The notes: generated by a model from the sequence alone, not told the origin. A DNA stretch of 64,000 nucleotides from Massiliimalia sp050943535 (GCA_050943535.1 JBMNPJ010000004.1:62001-126000); one strand, 5' to 3'; shown: positions 34,765-44,369, numbered from the stretch's first letter. Numbers and translations are program-made.

Positions 34765-35373
34765 TTTTTCTTTATTCTTTTTAATGACTTTTAAGCGGCT
34801 GAACTCTTCCCGTTCTTTTTCTTCCAGAGAATCGCTGATAAATTTAATGGTCTGTTCAAACTGAGGAATAATGATGTTGTGCAGGGCGTTGGCTCTGCGC
34901 TGAGTCTTTTTGATTTCATTGGCCAGTCTGCAGACACTGTTGTCTACTTCGGCCAGTACGACAGTGAGTTCTTTCGCACGCTCAAAACAGCTGTAGGCAA
35001 TGTCGAATTCAGAGTTAGTGTCGGTAAATCCGTAAGCCTTTTTTGGCTGTGTACTTTCCATGGTTACTTTTGGGATTTCTACCCCCATAACACTTCGGTA
35101 AGTAATATGGACACCGTTTTCCACTTCGATTCCGCCTGCAATATTCTGGATAACCCCCAGTGTAATGTTGGCTTTCTGCAGTGCCTGATAAGCTTCTGCA
35201 TAGGTGGATTCAATCTGTCCACGAATGGATTTTGCTGTGTCCACCAATGCCACCATTTCCCGGATCAGCACATTTCTTTTCCGGTCCATCAAATCAAATC
35301 CCAAGGAGGCAAGGCTCAGGGATTTTTTGGTATTAATTAAATTCCCTTTGGTAGGGAAAACGGTTGTAGCCAT
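34762..35373 (-). CDS. ntpD: V/A-type ATPase subunit D (central stalk)
   Basis: Rotor shaft coiled-coil of the V1 motor. 203 residues; N-terminal helix TKGNLINTKKSLSLASLGFD then DLMDRKRNVLIREMVALVDT, and C-terminal helix RRANALHNIIIPQFEQTIKF. The stop codon overlaps the terminator stem. Last gene of the nine-gene operon, 24 bp after ntpB, with AGGAAGGAG RBS. Confidence 0.95.
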   Translation of the reverse strand: MATTVFPTKGNLINTKKSLSLASLGFDLMDRKRNVLIREMVALVDTAKSIRGQIESTYAEAYQALQKANITLGVIQNIAGGIEVENGVHITYRSVMGVEIPKVTMESTQPKKAYGFTDTNSEFDIAYSCFERAKELTVVLAEVDNSVCRLANEIKKTQRRANALHNIIIPQFEQTIKFISDSLEEKEREEFSRLKVIKKNKEK

Positions 35374-35397
35374 TGTATTTCTCCTTCCTGAATCAAA

Positions 35398-36807
35398 TTA
35401 GAAGGCACGGCGTTTGCGGAACCGTTCGGAACGTTTGGAATCGTAGAACTGGAACAACAGATCCGTATCAATACGATCCAATTCTTCTTTTGGCAGAAGA
35501 CAAAGCAAATCCCATCCCAAATCCAGAGTCTGATCAATGGTACGGTCTTCGTTTTCTCCCTGATTGATAAAGTTCTGTTCGAACTGACGGCCGAATTCCA
35601 GATAAGCTTTGTCAGTCTGGGATAACTCTTCTTCCCCGATAACAGAAGCCAGCGCTCTGGCATCACTTACTTTTGCGTAGCAGGCAAACAGCTGGTTTGC
35701 GACTGCCTGGTGATCGGCACGGGTATAGCCTTCCCCGATGCCGTCTTTCATCAAACGGGACAGTGAGGGCAGTACATCAATGGGAGGATAAATTCCTTGT
35801 TGTGCCAGATTTTTGTCCAGTACAATCTGTCCTTCTGTAATGTAACCGGTTAAGTCCGGAATTGGGTTTGTAATGTCACCATTTGGCATGGTTAAAATCG
35901 GAATCTGAGTTACAGAACCGCTGGATCCCTGAATAACACCGGCACGTTCATAAATAGAAGCAAGGTCAGAATATAAATATCCCGGATATCCTTTTCTTCC
36001 TGGAATTTCTCCCTTGGAAGAAGAGAATTCACGAACAGCTTCCGCATAAGAAGTCATATCGGTTAAAATAACAAGAATGTGCATATTGTGTTTGAATGCC
36101 AAATATTCAGCAGCAGTTAAAGCGCAGCGGGGAGTTAAGATACGTTCGATAATTGGGTCGTTGGACAGATTTAAGAACATAACAACCCGTTCCAATACAC
36201 CGCTTTCCTCAAATTTGGAGCGGAAATAGTCAGCAACGTCGTTTTTTACCCCCATAGCGGCGAAAACAATCCCGAATCCCTGACCGGCTTCATCGGCGAT
36301 TTTTGCCTGACGTACAATCTGTACTGCCAGTTTGTTGTGGCTCAAACCGGAGTCTGAGAAAATCGGAAGCTTTTGCCCACGAATCAGGGTCATCAAAGCG
36401 TCGATAGAAGAAATTCCGGTACGAATGTAGTTTCTGGGATAAACCCGTTCTACAGGATTAATGGGCTGACCGTTAATATCGGCGTATTCTTCCGGATAAA
36501 TTTCTCCCAGACCGTCAATGGGCTTGCCGGCACCGCTGAAAATACGTCCCAAGATTTCTTTGGACAAAGGCAATTCCATTGGCTTTCCGGTAAATTTTGT
36601 GGTGGTGTTTTTTAGGGAAAGGGTGTTAGTCCCTTCAAATACCTGAATGACCACCCGTTTCCCATCAATTTCTACCACACGTCCCAGACGAGTGGTTCCG
36701 TTTTCCAGGCGAAGTTCCACCAGCTCGTCAAAGCTGGCGTCCGGCACATCGTCCAGGACAACCAGAGAGCCGTTGATCTCTTTCAGCCCAATATATTGAA
36801 GTGCCAT
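35398..36807 (-). CDS. ntpB: V/A-type ATPase subunit B (non-catalytic)
   Basis: Regulatory nucleotide-binding-fold subunit alternating with A in the V1 head. Start MALQYIGLKEINGSLVVLDD; the P-loop position reads SDSGLSHNKLAVQI, the non-canonical sequence expected for B; later VILTDMTSYAEAVREFSSSK and TQIPILTMPNGDITNPIPDL. About 469 residues. ATG 36807 chosen with AAAGGAA upstream; earlier in-frame codons do not match the family. The 123-bp gap to ntpA carries hairpins. Confidence 0.95.
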   Translation of the reverse strand: MALQYIGLKEINGSLVVLDDVPDASFDELVELRLENGTTRLGRVVEIDGKRVVIQVFEGTNTLSLKNTTTKFTGKPMELPLSKEILGRIFSGAGKPIDGLGEIYPEEYADINGQPINPVERVYPRNYIRTGISSIDALMTLIRGQKLPIFSDSGLSHNKLAVQIVRQAKIADEAGQGFGIVFAAMGVKNDVADYFRSKFEESGVLERVVMFLNLSNDPIIERILTPRCALTAAEYLAFKHNMHILVILTDMTSYAEAVREFSSSKGEIPGRKGYPGYLYSDLASIYERAGVIQGSSGSVTQIPILTMPNGDITNPIPDLTGYITEGQIVLDKNLAQQGIYPPIDVLPSLSRLMKDGIGEGYTRADHQAVANQLFACYAKVSDARALASVIGEEELSQTDKAYLEFGRQFEQNFINQGENEDRTIDQTLDLGWDLLCLLPKEELDRIDTDLLFQFYDSKRSERFRKRRAF

Positions 36808-36903
36808 GATTATGACCATTCCTTTCTCATAAGGCGGGGAATTGTGTTGGTTTTGGCAAAGCCAACCTGCGCGCTTTTTGCTTACGTGCAGGCACAAAAC
36901 CCA

Positions 36904-36927
36904 GTTTGAAAGAAGAATCTTTCAAAC
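36904..36927 (-). repeat. Intercistronic hairpin between ntpA and ntpB
   Basis: GTTTGAAAGA (36904-36913) and TCTTTCAAAC (36918-36927) form a perfect 10-bp stem with a 4-nt loop, immediately after the ntpA stop. It is a candidate RNA-processing or stability element within the operon. Confidence 0.6.
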
Positions 36928-36930
36928 CTG

Positions 36931-38682
36931 TTACCTATCGCTTTCTTTTAATTTTTCATCGATATCCTGATAATAGCGGTCAAACAATTCCAGCTGATTG
37001 TTAGGAATATCATATTTCATACGGTTGAGCTGGTCAAAGATTCCGGTTTCTACCAGATTGGAGATAGGAATACTCCGGCTGACCAGTTCACTGGCTTTAT
37101 CATATAAATACAGGATGACTTTCATCATCTGACGCTGTTTTTCCAGAGGAACATAGGTGTCTTCTTTGTGGAATGCATTCTGCTGTAAAAATCCAACACG
37201 GATGACTTTGGCAATTTCAATGACCAGTTTCTGGTCGTCCGGCAGAACGTCAGCACCAATCAGTTTTACAATTTCCATCAGATTTGCTTCTTCTGCCAGC
37301 AAAGCGGTTAACCGCTGTTTCATTGGCATAAAGTCTTCTCCTACATTTTCCTGATAGAAGTCAGCAAAATCGTCATCATATTCGCTATAGCTGGTCATCC
37401 AGTTAATTGCCGGATAGTGGCGGGCATAAGCTAATGTTTTATCCAAAGCCCAGAAGCAGCGGACAAACCGTTTGGTGTTCTGGGTAACTGGTTCAGAAAA
37501 GTCGGCACCCTGAGGAGAAACCGCACCGATAATGGTAACGCTGCCTTCTGTATCGTTGAGGTTTACCATATATCCTGCACGTTCATAGAATCCGGATAAA
37601 CGGGATGGCAGATATGCAGGATAACCTTCTTCGGCAGGCATTTCTTCCAGACGTCCGGAAATTTCACGGAGAGCTTCTGCCCAACGAGAAGTGGAGTCTG
37701 CCATAATCGCTACATGGTATCCCATATCCCGGTAATATTCTGCCAGAGTAATTCCTGTGTAAACAGAAGCTTCTCGAGCGGCAACCGGCATGTTGGAAGT
37801 ATTGGCTATCAATACAGTACGGTCTGTTAAGGCTTTTCCTGTGCGAGGGTCAATCAGTTCAGAAAATTCTTCCAAAACCTGAGTCATTTCGTTGCCACGT
37901 TCACCGCAGCCGATGTAAACGATAATATCTGCATCACACCATTTTGCCAGCTGGTGCTGGGTCATGGTTTTACCAGTTCCAAATCCTCCAGGAATTGCAG
38001 CGGTTCCGCCTTTGGCGATAGGAAACATGGTATCGATAATTCTCTGTCCTGTAATCAGCGGACGGCTGATGGGCAGACGCTGTTTTACTGGGCGGGGAGT
38101 ACGGATTGGCCACCGCTGGCACAAAGTCAGATTGTGTTCTGTGCCGTCCTGATCTCGGATTACACAGACTGTTTCACTGACAGAGTATTCTCCGTCCGGC
38201 TGTACAGAGATGACCTCTCCTTCCAGCAGGGGAGGTACCATACATTTATGGGTAATTAAGTGGGTTTCCGGACAGGTGGCGTAAACATCGCCGCCTTTTA
38301 CCTGATCTCCGGGTTTTACCGTAATGGTAACAGCATACTTTTTCTGCTGATCGACCGCCGGAATATCAGAACCTACTGCAATAAATGCTCCGGAATCTTT
38401 TGCCATATCCTTCAGCGGGCGTTCGATCCCATCGAAGATATTGGACAGGATACCGGGCCCTAATGTAACACAAAGAGGGGATCCGGTGCTGTATACCGGT
38501 TCACCCGGCTTTAAGCCGGTAGTGCTTTCATAAACCTGAATCGTTGTTTCCGCATCAGTAATGGAGATAACTTCTCCGATAATTTTCTGATGACCAACAT
38601 AGACCATTTCCAGCATGGAAAAGTCTTTGGTATTGCGGATTTTGACGACCGGCCCGTTAATAGAATAGATTACATTCTCCAA
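36931..38682 (-). CDS. ntpA: V/A-type ATPase catalytic subunit A
   Basis: Catalytic ATP-hydrolysing subunit of V1. N-terminal beta barrel ENVIYSINGPVVKIRNTKDF, the long non-homologous insert, P-loop PGGFGTGKTMTQHQLAKWCD, catalytic-Glu segment YIGCGERGNEMTQVLEEF, and ADSTSRWAEALREISGRLEE. Start taken as TTG 38682, which has GGAG about 10 nt upstream; an in-frame GTG at 38706 would add eight residues but lacks an RBS. About 583 residues. Any intein is absent. Confidence 0.94.
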   Translation of the reverse strand: MENVIYSINGPVVKIRNTKDFSMLEMVYVGHQKIIGEVISITDAETTIQVYESTTGLKPGEPVYSTGSPLCVTLGPGILSNIFDGIERPLKDMAKDSGAFIAVGSDIPAVDQQKKYAVTITVKPGDQVKGGDVYATCPETHLITHKCMVPPLLEGEVISVQPDGEYSVSETVCVIRDQDGTEHNLTLCQRWPIRTPRPVKQRLPISRPLITGQRIIDTMFPIAKGGTAAIPGGFGTGKTMTQHQLAKWCDADIIVYIGCGERGNEMTQVLEEFSELIDPRTGKALTDRTVLIANTSNMPVAAREASVYTGITLAEYYRDMGYHVAIMADSTSRWAEALREISGRLEEMPAEEGYPAYLPSRLSGFYERAGYMVNLNDTEGSVTIIGAVSPQGADFSEPVTQNTKRFVRCFWALDKTLAYARHYPAINWMTSYSEYDDDFADFYQENVGEDFMPMKQRLTALLAEEANLMEIVKLIGADVLPDDQKLVIEIAKVIRVGFLQQNAFHKEDTYVPLEKQRQMMKVILYLYDKASELVSRSIPISNLVETGIFDQLNRMKYDIPNNQLELFDRYYQDIDEKLKESDR

Positions 38683-38753
38683 TGTGATTTCACTCCAATC
38701 ACTCACTTAGTTGGTGAGAGATAATCGCTTGATTTTATCCATGCGTTAATCTG

Positions 38754-39353
38754 TTAAAATTCAATCTTCATGCCGCAGGTTTCATAAAATTTTGGATGTT
38801 CTTCCTTTAACAGAGAAGCAAAGGTGTAATCCGCTAAAATTCCATGTGTGCGGTCAATTAAGGTAAAGCCTCCCAGATGGTTTTTGGGATCTTCACATAA
38901 TGTAAAGGAAAAGGGAAGCGCTTTTTTAAGTTCTGACTCATAAGACAGATCTTCGGGACGAACCTTGAGTTCGTAAGTTTCACAGGAAAACTCCTGAGAA
39001 GCAGTTTTAATTTTTTGGATTAAGTAGGGAAGATAACGGCTGGAATTGGAAAACGCCAGCAGCTTTTGGGCTGCCTCTTCAAAAACCTGATCTGCCAGGT
39101 GACTTCTCAGCTGCAGAAGGCTTCGTTTGGTATCCAGTTCATATTTAGTAACAGCCTGTTTATAGCGTCCTTTGATGCGGTGAACCTGTTCCTGCATGTA
39201 GGTGAACATTTGGTTGTATTCTTCTTCCTTTGCAGTTGCCATTTGGTTCTTTTTATATTCTTCAATTTCCTGTTCAATGGCGCTTATTTTTTCTTCCGTT
39301 TCCTGTTGAATCGCATTTTCAAAGGCGCGCAATTTTTGATTTTCTTGTTCCAT
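38754..39353 (-). CDS. ntpE: V/A-type ATPase subunit E (peripheral stalk)
   Basis: Peripheral-stalk subunit, 199 residues: long N-terminal coiled coil rich in Glu/Gln/Lys (about 1-75) and a C-terminal globular domain (QKLLAFSNSSRYLPYLIQKI; DPKNHLGGFTLIDRTHGILA). GGCGGGG RBS; 17 bp after the F subunit gene. Confidence 0.85.
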   Translation of the reverse strand: MEQENQKLRAFENAIQQETEEKISAIEQEIEEYKKNQMATAKEEEYNQMFTYMQEQVHRIKGRYKQAVTKYELDTKRSLLQLRSHLADQVFEEAAQKLLAFSNSSRYLPYLIQKIKTASQEFSCETYELKVRPEDLSYESELKKALPFSFTLCEDPKNHLGGFTLIDRTHGILADYTFASLLKEEHPKFYETCGMKIEF

Positions 39354-39370
39354 AGTAACCCCGCCTTTCT

Positions 39371-39679
39371 TTAAATTTCAATGCCGATTGCGTCGCGGAC
39401 ATAGCTGGTAATGGTATCGGTAATATTTGCGGTGCCGTGGCGGTCCGGAATTTCCACAATCAGTGGGAACTTGGTGTGAAGTTTTAAATCCAAAATCAAA
39501 TCCCGGCACAGTTTAACCAGTTTTTCCGATACAAGCACAATGCCGATGGTTTCGTCTGCACAGGCGGCACGGATGGCTTCTTCCGTTTCCTGCCGCTCGT
39601 GGACAACAACACCTTCAATGCCCGCCAGGCGCATTCCCATTTGGGTGTCAATATTGTCGCTGACACAGAAAAATTTCAT
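39371..39679 (-). CDS. ntpG: V/A-type ATPase subunit F
   Basis: Small central-stalk subunit binding the D shaft. 102 residues; MKFFCVSDNIDTQMGMRLAG, then GIVLVSEKLVKLCRDLILDL and the typical PLIVEIPDRHG segment before the C-terminal helix. Good AAAGGAATG RBS. Confidence 0.9.
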   Translation of the reverse strand: MKFFCVSDNIDTQMGMRLAGIEGVVVHERQETEEAIRAACADETIGIVLVSEKLVKLCRDLILDLKLHTKFPLIVEIPDRHGTANITDTITSYVRDAIGIEI

Positions 39680-39719
39680 ATGGATTCATTCCTTTCCGGC
39701 AGCTGCGCCTGTTTTTATA

Positions 39720-40157
39720 TTACAGGCTGTTGATAATCATAAAGGAAATCAGCAGACCATATACGCCGATCCCTTCGCCCATACCAACGAATACGATGGA
39801 TTTACCAAAGGTTTTGGAATCTTCACTGCAGGCGCCGATTGCAGCAGGAGCAGCAGCAGCAACAGCCATACCAGCACCGATACAGGAAAGACCGGTTACC
39901 AGTGCAGCAGCCAGGTATCCAAGACCCTGTCCCATAGAAACAACAGCTTGAGCAGCTTCTGGAGCGGCAGCAGCAACAACCTGGCCAACAGGCAAGATCA
40001 TGCAGGCTAATGCAACACCGAAAAAGCAGCACAGATTGCAGATGATAGAACGTTTTGCTTTTTTACCAGTGCGGGTTCCGCGGTAAACTGGAACCAAAGG
40101 CATCATAATGAGAGCGACAATGATCAGCGGTACAAGAAAAAATAATGCGGTTTTCAT
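39720..40157 (-). CDS. ntpK: V/A-type ATPase subunit K (proteolipid c ring)
   Basis: Rotor-ring proteolipid with four predicted helices in 145 residues; only the last helix carries the ion-binding carboxylate (VGMGEGIGVYGLLISFMI). The first hairpin lacks one. The third helix GLSCIGAGMAVAAAAPAAIG has small residues where the Enterococcus hirae Na+ ring has Gln110. ATG 40157 chosen: AAAAGGAG lies about 8 nt upstream, while a start 21 bp earlier overlaps it. Ala/Gly-rich, typical of the family. Confidence 0.9.
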   Translation of the reverse strand: MKTALFFLVPLIIVALIMMPLVPVYRGTRTGKKAKRSIICNLCCFFGVALACMILPVGQVVAAAAPEAAQAVVSMGQGLGYLAAALVTGLSCIGAGMAVAAAAPAAIGACSEDSKTFGKSIVFVGMGEGIGVYGLLISFMIINSL

Positions 40158-40226
40158 AAAAAAGACTCCTTTTCTCAAGCAGATAAAATAAGATTCATGA
40201 CACTGTCTGCTTGTACAGAATATATG

Positions 40227-42173
40227 TTAATCTTCCTGGGAATCGGAAAAATTAACTTTAACAGGTTGGAATGGTTTTCCGTCGCCGTCGTAAAAGCGGC
40301 TGAAGGTTTCATAAAAGGTAAGACGAAGGGATTGGATTCCTACCAAAAGTCCTTCCAGCACCATAACAAACAGGTTGCCGAAGACAATTACAATTGGGGA
40401 ACCAACGCCGCCCACCATTTCTGACAGGGACATAACAATGGCCATCATGCCTGCATGGCTGAGAACAAATCCGCCTACCCGGAGGAAAGAAAGGGTATTG
40501 GTAATAAAGCTGAGGCAGAATTCAAACAGTTCAAAGAAGTTTTGCATAATAAAGCTTCCGATACCGCCTTCTGGCTTCCAATCTTTCTTTTTGGCTGCCC
40601 AGCGGCTCAAAGGTTCCCGGAAGAACATCAGCGCCAAAGGCAGTACAATAATCACCAGGATAAAGATCGGATTAAATACATTGATGCCAGCTGTAAACAT
40701 CAAAGCCACAGCAGCAACAACGCCTACATAAAAGACCAGCCCTGCCAAACCATTGTTTGAGAATACGGCACGTTCATAGTCTTTGTGTCGGAATCCCAGC
40801 ATAATGTTAATCAGAATGGAACAGATCAGCACAATCGCACCAATTCCCACAACAGCAATCAAAATCGTGTTGGTGGTTTGAGATTCAAACACATCAATTG
40901 GTTTTTCAGCAAATCCAAACAAACGGAACATGGGATCTAACAGATGTTCGAATCCAAACACGGAACCATAAGCCGTCCCGAAAATCATACTGGAAATGCC
41001 GCATCGGGAAACGATAGCACCCAGCTGGGATTTTTTCCATTTCCAGAACAACAACCCGCCGATGACTAATAAGAATCCCTGTCCCAAATCACCAAACATA
41101 ATGCCAAATAACAGCACATAAATGACACCGATAAAACTGGTTGGATTAATGTCGTGGTAATTGGGCAGACCGTACATTTTAACGTACATTTCAAACGGTT
41201 TGAAAAACCAGTTGGTTTTCAGCTGGACAGGAGGAGTAAAGCGGGAATCCGCATCTGCCGGCTGTTCTTCGCAAAGCACATTATCCAAATCATCAAACAG
41301 TTTGAAGAATGCTTTTACCTTCTTAGAAGGAACAAAACCTTCCAGATAAAATTGATTTTTGGCTACTGTAGCGTATTTGCGGTAAGCAAACGTATCGTGA
41401 TGCACCTTTAAATAAGAGTAAATTTGAAACAGCAAATTCTTATGTTCTGTCCGGTATTGTTCCAGCTGAGATTCATAAGAAGCAAGCTGTTTTTCTTCTT
41501 CCGCAATGAGCCGCTCAAAATGATCGATGGCTTTTTGCGGAGTGTCATGGGCATCTTCTGGAATTTCGATGATTTCAAAATACAGGGAACGGAAAATTTC
41601 ATCAATTTCTTCTTCATTAGAATGAGGGGCAAAATAAACACCCCAGAAATAATCGTCGTCATGATCGAAATCAAAGAAAAAGAAATTTCTTTTTTGAAAG
41701 TATTCCAGTTTTAAATAACTGTCCACAGGAAGTCTGCCGAATCGCACGGTATAGTGCTGAGAACGAAGCAGATCGTCCATACGGATATCCAGCCCTTTCA
41801 TATGTTCCAGTTGATCTTTGGTTTGCCGGTGAACAGTCAGGTTGCCCAAAACATCGTGAATTTTAGTTTTCAGTTCCTGAACCTGCAAGCGCTGTTCTTC
41901 CAGATATTCTTGAATCTGCTGGTCAGATAATGTTAAGGACTGATAATCAACATATTCTGGATTTAATTCCAGCCGTCCCATCAGCTGCTGAGCGTTTTGC
42001 ATCAGATCTGTATAAGGATTTTCCTCATTGATCTGATGAAAGCCGTTAGTTCCGTTACTGGATAAAGCGTATTCAATGTGGAATAGCTCACTTTCACAGC
42101 AGCGGAGCAATACTGTGTCCAAGCTGGAAAGGCTTCCGGCCAGATTGACCAGACTCATTTTTTCAATAGACAT
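40227..42173 (-). CDS. ntpI: V/A-type ATPase subunit I (a, membrane stator)
   Basis: 648 residues: N-terminal cytoplasmic domain with long coiled coil (about 60-130 and 220-260), then seven to eight transmembrane helices starting near residue 345. The C-terminal IQSLRLTFYETFSRFYDGDG contains the conserved Arg needed for ion passage. Follows ntpC by about 40 bp; AAGGCGG RBS. Confidence 0.92.
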   Translation of the reverse strand: MSIEKMSLVNLAGSLSSLDTVLLRCCESELFHIEYALSSNGTNGFHQINEENPYTDLMQNAQQLMGRLELNPEYVDYQSLTLSDQQIQEYLEEQRLQVQELKTKIHDVLGNLTVHRQTKDQLEHMKGLDIRMDDLLRSQHYTVRFGRLPVDSYLKLEYFQKRNFFFFDFDHDDDYFWGVYFAPHSNEEEIDEIFRSLYFEIIEIPEDAHDTPQKAIDHFERLIAEEEKQLASYESQLEQYRTEHKNLLFQIYSYLKVHHDTFAYRKYATVAKNQFYLEGFVPSKKVKAFFKLFDDLDNVLCEEQPADADSRFTPPVQLKTNWFFKPFEMYVKMYGLPNYHDINPTSFIGVIYVLLFGIMFGDLGQGFLLVIGGLLFWKWKKSQLGAIVSRCGISSMIFGTAYGSVFGFEHLLDPMFRLFGFAEKPIDVFESQTTNTILIAVVGIGAIVLICSILINIMLGFRHKDYERAVFSNNGLAGLVFYVGVVAAVALMFTAGINVFNPIFILVIIVLPLALMFFREPLSRWAAKKKDWKPEGGIGSFIMQNFFELFEFCLSFITNTLSFLRVGGFVLSHAGMMAIVMSLSEMVGGVGSPIVIVFGNLFVMVLEGLLVGIQSLRLTFYETFSRFYDGDGKPFQPVKVNFSDSQED

Positions 42174-42213
42174 AGTGTACCGCCTTCTTTATCCGCATTT
42201 TTGACTTTCATGT

Positions 42214-43260
42214 TTAGTCGGAAAATACGATTAATTTTCTCATTTCAGATTCGGAAATTTGATACCGAATACCTTCGATGATGTTGATGACATTACTCAG
42301 TTCCAATTGACTTAATACAATGTAAGAGTAAAATGCCACGGAAGAATGTGTGGAAAAATGAAGCGCTCTGCGGCAGGAGCGGTATTGTACACGGTTGGTG
42401 TAATCTTCCACATAAGGAAATTCTTCTGATGAAAACTGCCGGCAGTACGGTGTCTGATAAAACAGCTGATTCAGTGTCTCAGAATCCTTTGCCTCAATCA
42501 TTTTCATTAAATCTTTGGAGGTTAATTTATAGTAATAGGGAAATAAGCTTCGTACAATATCAGAATTGGATGTATTCAGATATGTTTTAGAACGCATGAT
42601 GTGACTTAAGTTTAAAAGCTCAATCCGGAGATTTAAAAGATCCAGCAGACGTTTTTGTTCCAGTCCCTTATAGGATTTTTTAATATCCTCAGTCATATGC
42701 CGGAAAAAATACTCATAAAAAGCATGTTCACAGCCTACATAGTTGATAAACGGACGATCTTCGGTAGGACGGAATCGTTTTAATATAGAACTATATGGAG
42801 TATTTTCCAGAACATGAATCAGCTCTTCAAAATTATTGGAATGAGCGACTGCCATCAAATCCACGCTGGAACGGCTGATCAAATATCCTGGAAGATCCAG
42901 AATAAAACTTTTTGCATTATCCGCTTTCATCAGCAGGACCATCCGCAAGATTTCTCGGATTTCTTCTTCCTCAATAACATAGCGGGAAAAAGTTTCCTGT
43001 TTGGAAAACAGATAGCGGTAAAGCTTGCTGTAATCTTCAAACACTGCTCGGTGGAGCAGGTTTTCCAATTGTCCCCGGTGAATATTGCTTTCAGCAATAT
43101 TGGCAAGTGCCGTTTTAAAATGGGTTTGAGTTTTTAAAAAGCCGGCTACTTCAGAAACAGAATGGCACTTCATCATAGCATCATACTGTTCTTTTGTAAT
43201 GCGTTTGCCGTACATGGCATGGGTTTTTGCTAAAATTGCGTTATGGGAAAGACGTGACAT
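42214..43260 (-). CDS. ntpC: V/A-type ATPase subunit C (AC39/d type)
   Basis: Socket subunit linking the central shaft to the proteolipid ring. 348 residues, all-helical; NAILAKTHAMYGKRITKEQY at the N-terminus, repeated helical pairs, PFINYVGCEHAFYEYFFRH in the middle. Its place before subunit I differs from the E. hirae and Thermus orders, where C follows E. AGGTGAAAA RBS. Confidence 0.88.
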   Translation of the reverse strand: MSRLSHNAILAKTHAMYGKRITKEQYDAMMKCHSVSEVAGFLKTQTHFKTALANIAESNIHRGQLENLLHRAVFEDYSKLYRYLFSKQETFSRYVIEEEEIREILRMVLLMKADNAKSFILDLPGYLISRSSVDLMAVAHSNNFEELIHVLENTPYSSILKRFRPTEDRPFINYVGCEHAFYEYFFRHMTEDIKKSYKGLEQKRLLDLLNLRIELLNLSHIMRSKTYLNTSNSDIVRSLFPYYYKLTSKDLMKMIEAKDSETLNQLFYQTPYCRQFSSEEFPYVEDYTNRVQYRSCRRALHFSTHSSVAFYSYIVLSQLELSNVINIIEGIRYQISESEMRKLIVFSD

Positions 43261-43300
43261 GAATTTTCACCTGCCTGTTTTTGGAAATGATTCTTTAAAA

Positions 43301-43609
43301 TCACTTCAGCACACGTTCCACGATTTGAGAAACCCATTGCTCATGATTTTGATCATAAATCCCCTGAAGGCGTTTGCCTTCTGCATCAGCGGCCTGCTGA
43401 ATTTTCTTTTTTTGATCTTCTGCCAGGATTTTTTCCGCCTGTTCAGAGTTTTCCAACAAATCTTTGGCGTGCTGTTCCATTTGCAGAGTCATTTGTTTCT
43501 TTTCTTCATCAATTTTGGCCATGGCTTCCTGTTTTCGGCGAATCGCCTCATTTAAACGGTTTTCGGCCTGTTTGTCGATGGAGATAATGGTATCCATTAA
43601 ACTTTTCAT
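43301..43609 (-). CDS. ntpF: V/A-type ATPase subunit G/H (peripheral stalk coiled coil)
   Basis: 102-residue, almost wholly coiled-coil protein rich in Glu, Lys and Gln (LNEAIRRKQEAMAKIDEEKK) that pairs with subunit E. ATG 43609 chosen (MKSLMDTIISIDKQAENR fits the family start); the RBS (GATAGAAG) is weak. First gene of the nine-gene operon. Confidence 0.82.
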   Translation of the reverse strand: MKSLMDTIISIDKQAENRLNEAIRRKQEAMAKIDEEKKQMTLQMEQHAKDLLENSEQAEKILAEDQKKKIQQAADAEGKRLQGIYDQNHEQWVSQIVERVLK

Positions 43610-43807
43610 ACTTCTATCACCATGCCTTTGCGAGAAAATAACGTTTCTTTTCACCTGCTGTTGAAAGGTACCAAGAAAAAACGGTATCTTATTTTGCAGA
43701 TAGGGAAGTACGTTTTAAAAGAACCTTCTTCCTATTATTGTGCCGCATTGAATATGTTTATAAGCTATGTCTAATTATGACAAAAACACTTAACATATAC
43801 AGAATTT

Positions 43808-43836
43808 ATTATATCATTAGGCGGCAAGGAATACAA
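43808..43836 (-). promoter_or_regulatory. Predicted promoter of the V-ATPase operon
   Basis: On the minus strand TTGTAT (43836-43831), 17-bp spacer, TATAAT (43813-43808), giving a leader of about 190 nt. Confidence 0.6.
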
Positions 43837-44341
43837 TGAAATTATGAACCAGCTTAAAAAATATTTAGGGATTTGCAACCCCGTTTAATTTAAGCGTCAT
43901 AAATCTCTTTTTGATATCAGACATTATATCACTTCATATGACAATGGGCAATCTTTAAATTGGCAAAACTTTATCCACAATCCCAGGAAAGAAATTAAAC
44001 ATTCTACCTAAAATAATATTTCTATTTTATGAATTGTGTAAAATAAATTCTGCGATTTTCAATAAATTCATAAAAGCAATTTGTGAAAAAAATAAAAATG
44101 GCACTTGCAGAAATGAAAAATAAGCTTAAAAAAATGGCGTTATTTTGCAGGAATTTATATTTGTTCATGCAAATCAACAGAAAGTTAAGAAAGGAAACTA
44201 ATTTTTCATATGATCTGCCGGGATTTAAACCACGCAGAATGGTCAAAAAGCGAAAATATAGATTTGGGCAAAAAATTTCTATGAATTGAAAACAGAAAAT
44301 TGCTGCAAAAATATTATTTCCCAGTTTGCTCCCAAAAACAA

Positions 44342-44369
44342 AGAGCAGACCGCTTTTGCGGTCTGCTCT
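44342..44369 (-). terminator. Terminator of the GNAT gene
   Basis: AGAGCAGACCGC (44342-44353) with GCGGTCTGCTCT (44358-44369), TTTT loop; a T-rich run follows on the minus strand. Confidence 0.85.

Noticed and set aside
44083..44289. 68-codon plus-strand frame, Lys-rich
   Set aside because: No RBS, low complexity and AT-driven; an equally long frame exists on the other strand.
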